Source of the DNA: Photobacterium kagoshimensis
Lineage (GTDB): Bacteria > Pseudomonadota > Gammaproteobacteria > Enterobacterales > Vibrionaceae
Length of the DNA stretch: 64,000 nt
NCBI RefSeq assembly: GCF_050337045.1
Contig: NZ_JAKJSO010000022.1
Coordinates: 42,467 to 106,466 of the forward strand
Direction: 5' to 3'
In this document: piece by piece, positions 62,093 to 64,000 of the stretch
Numbering within the stretch: the stretch's first letter is position 1
Layout of the letters: each line of letters begins with the position of its first letter
The notes under the pieces: generated by a model
What the model saw: the letters and a program-made list of their open reading frames with translations, nothing else
The model's database searches: none
What the model was told of the DNA's origin: nothing
Program-made: the position numbers and the translations under genes

Positions 62093-62884
62093 GTGAAAAG
62101 TGTTCTGATTTTTGACTCTGGAGTCGGTGGGTTATCTGTATACCAAGAGATTCGTGCACAGCTCCCAAATGAACATTACATCTACGCTTTTGATAATGCC
62201 GCTTTTCCTTATGGCGAGCTGGAAGAATCAGTTTTGATTGCGAGAACGTTAGAGATCGTGTCTCGTTTAGTGCGAAAACATAGTGTTGATTTGGTTGTGA
62301 TCGCGTGTAATACCGCGAGTACCATAGTACTGCCAACATTAAGAACACAATTAGACATTCCTGTCGTGGGGGTGGTTCCAGCAATTAAGCCAGCAGCAGC
62401 GTTAAGCGAAAAGAAGGTTATAGGACTATTAGCAACACCAGCAACAGTTAAACGCCGCTATACCCAAGAATTAATTGCTGAATTTGCAAAAGATTGCCAA
62501 GTATTGATGATAGGTTCAACACGATTAGTTGAAATTGCAGAGCAAAAACTACGAGGTGAAGCCGTCTCTGTTGCAGAAATCCAGGAAATACTTTTACCCT
62601 GGCTAGATCGCGTCGATGGTATTGTTCTTGGCTGTACGCACTTCCCGTTAATTAAAGATGAAATCCAGCAGGTGTTCTCCACTCCGGTGCAAATCATTGA
62701 TTCAGGAAAAGCGATAGCTAACCGCGTTAAAGCGTTATTGGGTGAGAGTGCTGGTCAGGGCGATAGCAAAAAAACAAACATTACATATAACAGTGCCGCT
62801 TCACATCATGAAGCGGCACTGAATGTTTTTCTTTGTCAGTTGGGGTTAAGTCCTATTCAGAATCTAGATCTTCCCCATTTTTAG
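62093..62884 (+). CDS. murI: Glutamate racemase
   Basis: MurI supplies D-glutamate for peptidoglycan. The 263-aa protein has the N-terminal DSGVGGLSV, the first catalytic cysteine in IACNTAST and the second in LGCTHFPLI. It lacks the 20-residue N-terminal extension of E. coli MurI (285 aa) that binds UDP-MurNAc-Ala. GTG at 62093 gives the best fit; the ribosome site is poor. The last 32 nt overlap the convergent RRM gene, and a strong hairpin lies inside the 3' coding part. Confidence 0.95.
   Translation: MKSVLIFDSGVGGLSVYQEIRAQLPNEHYIYAFDNAAFPYGELEESVLIARTLEIVSRLVRKHSVDLVVIACNTASTIVLPTLRTQLDIPVVGVVPAIKPAAALSEKKVIGLLATPATVKRRYTQELIAEFAKDCQVLMIGSTRLVEIAEQKLRGEAVSVAEIQEILLPWLDRVDGIVLGCTHFPLIKDEIQQVFSTPVQIIDSGKAIANRVKALLGESAGQGDSKKTNITYNSAASHHEAALNVFLCQLGLSPIQNLDLPHF
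62791..62833. terminator. Terminator hairpin inside the murI coding end
   Basis: A perfect 13-bp stem (CAGTGCCGCTTCA / TGAAGCGGCACTG) with a 5-nt loop is followed by AATGTTTTTCTTTG on the plus strand and TTATATG on the minus. It lies 51 nt before the murI stop and 32 nt beyond the stop of the convergent RRM gene. The simplest reading is a terminator for the RRM gene. Confidence 0.7.
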
Positions 62885-63320
62885 GTTCATTGGCTTCACG
62901 GACTTTTAATGTTCGTTGGCCGTATTCTTTGTTGTTTAAGTTTGCGATAGCGGTACCAACATCGGCACTGTTCATAACAACAAACCCAAACCCTCTACGC
63001 TTACCTGTACGTTTGTCTTTCATTAGACGAACAGCGAAAACTTCACCGTGTTCAGAAAAAAGATCTTTTACGTCATTTTCATTAGCACGGTAAGGTAAGT
63101 TACCAACGTAAATTGTTTTGCTTGAGCTAGCGGTAGAAGATGAGTCATCAGAAGTTGCGGCTGTAGAAGATGTTCCTTGCATAAAGTGGACAGCTAACCC
63201 AGAGAGGATGACACCTAACGCAAAAGCGATAGAAGGTGAGATGGCGATAAAGCTCATGATCAAAGCCCCAAGTACAGCTAGAGCTATGATGGTTACTAAA
63301 GTTTGATTGGATAATTTCAT
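62853..63320 (-). CDS. Membrane-anchored RRM RNA-binding protein
   Basis: The 155-aa protein has two hydrophobic helices (about 8-27 and 30-47), a Ser/Thr/Asp linker, and one complete RNA recognition motif (about 68-145) with RNP2 IYVGNL and RNP1 RGFGFVVM including the three aromatic positions. Bacterial RRM proteins are few and mostly soluble; the membrane anchor is notable. RNA target unknown. ATG at 63320; TTG at 63326 is possible. Between murI and the rRNA operon, transcribed away from it. Confidence 0.87.
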   Translation of the reverse strand: MKLSNQTLVTIIALAVLGALIMSFIAISPSIAFALGVILSGLAVHFMQGTSSTAATSDDSSSTASSSKTIYVGNLPYRANENDVKDLFSEHGEVFAVRLMKDKRTGKRRGFGFVVMNSADVGTAIANLNNKEYGQRTLKVREANEPKNGEDLDSE

Positions 63321-63517
63321 ATTCAATACTACATCGTCGTAAATAGTAAAAAGAATGCTTATTGGTTATTTTAACATCAGAATCACATTGATATTACTTT
63401 CATTGACTTATAATTACCAGTAAGTGAATGTGACGATCGTCAAATGTTGCCCTGTGAAGGCTAAATAACACATTAGGTGAAATATTCAGCGGTTGCATAT
63501 TTTTTTAATAAAAAGGC

Positions 63518-63545
63518 TTGTCAGTGCGATCTAAATCTCTATAAT
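63518..63545 (+). promoter_or_regulatory. rrn promoter P1
   Basis: TTGTCA, 16-nt spacer, TATAAT, then a GC-rich discriminator (GCCGCC), the pattern of stringently controlled rRNA promoters. An AT-rich stretch just upstream (about 63499-63515) fits an UP element. Coordinates are good to about one base. Confidence 0.85.
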
Positions 63546-63641
63546 GCCGCCTCACTGACACGGAGAGCTGCTTACCAAACAGGTAAAAGAAGCAACGAGT
63601 TAGTGTGGTGATAGCATTCAAAATAAAGTTTCAAAAAGTGT

Positions 63642-63669
63642 TTGACACTTACAACGATTTCTTTAGAAT
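63642..63669 (+). promoter_or_regulatory. rrn promoter P2
   Basis: TTGACA (63642-63647), 16-nt spacer and TAGAAT (63664-63669), about 124 bp downstream of P1, followed by GGCGCACC. Confidence 0.87.
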
Positions 63670-63703
63670 GGCGCACCTCTTCAGAGCGAAAGCGAAGAAG
63701 AAA

Positions 63704-63715
63704 AGCTCTTTAACA
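63704..63715 (+). promoter_or_regulatory. rrn boxA antitermination element
   Basis: AGCTCTTTAACA, near-identical to boxA (TGCTCTTTAACA), lies in the leader between P2 and 16S; it recruits NusB-S10. A possible boxB-like hairpin precedes it (CTTC ... GAAG, about 63680-63699). Confidence 0.88.
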
Positions 63716-63928
63716 ATTTGACCATGCAATCTGTGTGGGCACTCGTGAAATGAATAGTCAAAACTATTCATTGTTACTTTTTAAGTAAGAATGAATTTGG
63801 CATCAATGAACTGAGTGACCAATACAAATAACAAGTTTACTTATTATTTGGCACAGTCAATTCGAATATCATGACTAGCTTCTAGTTATCGATATTCAAT
63901 CAGTATTCATTGAGCCATCAAAAACTTT

Positions 63929-64000
63929 AAATTGAAGAGTTTGATCATGGCTCAGATTGAACGCTGGCGGCAGGCCTAACACATGCAAGTCGAGCGGTAA
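63929..64000 (+). rRNA. rrs: 16S ribosomal RNA (5' end only)
   Basis: The mature 5' end AAATTGAAGAGTTTGATCAT and the universal 27F region are seen; 72 nt lie in the window and the gene runs off the right edge. The murI-rrs order matches E. coli rrnB. Confidence 0.98.

Noticed and set aside
1..64000. Mobile elements, CRISPR arrays, tRNA genes
   Set aside because: No transposase, integrase, direct-repeat array, or tRNA-like cloverleaf was found on reading both strands.

Overview
This window is a chromosomal housekeeping region from a gammaproteobacterium of the Vibrionaceae. Protein sequences, the complete type II secretion (gsp/eps) operon, RyhB and Spot 42 near polA, and the uvrD, recQ, polA, glnA, typA, pckA and rrn neighbourhood all fit that family. 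By eye the base composition is near 48-50% G+C, which would suit Salinivibrio or Grimontia better than a low-GC Vibrio, but I cannot fix the genus. Gene order also follows two E. coli blocks: polA-spf-engB-(csrC)-yihI-hemN-glnG-glnL-glnA-typA with yihY-dtd-yiiD, and sthA-fabR-yijD-trmA-btuB-murI-rrs. I see no insertion sequence, prophage, CRISPR array, tRNA or clearly foreign island.

Layout. 1-8.7 kb: uvrD (5' end cut by the window), ggt, a LysE-type exporter with an AraC-type regulator, rarD and recQ. 8.75-11.2 kb: a hairpin-rich non-coding stretch, a DUF3630-like protein, a probable preQ1-I riboswitch on yhhQ, a GNAT protein and Fur-controlled RyhB. 11.2-15.1 kb: elbB and polA divergent around DnaA boxes. 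15.1-21.6 kb: Spot 42, one or two further candidate small RNAs, engB, a cytochrome c4, a CsrB/CsrC-family RNA, a methyltransferase, yihI, a DUF2489 protein, hemN and an untracked 42-aa ORF. 21.7-30.3 kb (minus strand): add, a GGDEF/EAL protein, ntrC, ntrB, a DUF4124 protein and glnA, with NtrC boxes and a sigma-54 promoter. 30.8-42 kb: typA, a P-loop ATPase, a DUF2959 lipoprotein, yihY-dtd-madA, an AsmA-like protein, pckA and hslO-hslR. 42.3-55 kb: gspCDEFGHIJKLMN followed by nudE and cysQ. 55-64 kb: sthA/fabR, yijD, trmA, cobalamin riboswitch-btuB, a Dph6-like PP-loop enzyme, murI, a membrane-anchored RRM protein, and an rrn operon whose 16S gene is cut by the window edge.

The strongest theme is RNA-level control. 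RyhB (iron), Spot 42 (carbon) and a CsrB-type RNA (global carbon storage) are recognisable by sequence. There is a translational preQ1 switch and a B12 switch, and two or three non-coding transcripts that I cannot assign. Nitrogen control is complete in cis, with NtrBC, glnA, NtrC boxes upstream of both, and a glnAp2-like sigma-54 promoter. No wholly new multi-gene system is evident. The best candidates for undescribed biology are the structured minus-strand element after recQ, the ~100-nt RNA between spf and engB, the 42-aa ORF between hemN and add, the Dph6-like enzyme beside btuB, and the membrane-RRM protein beside the rRNA operon.
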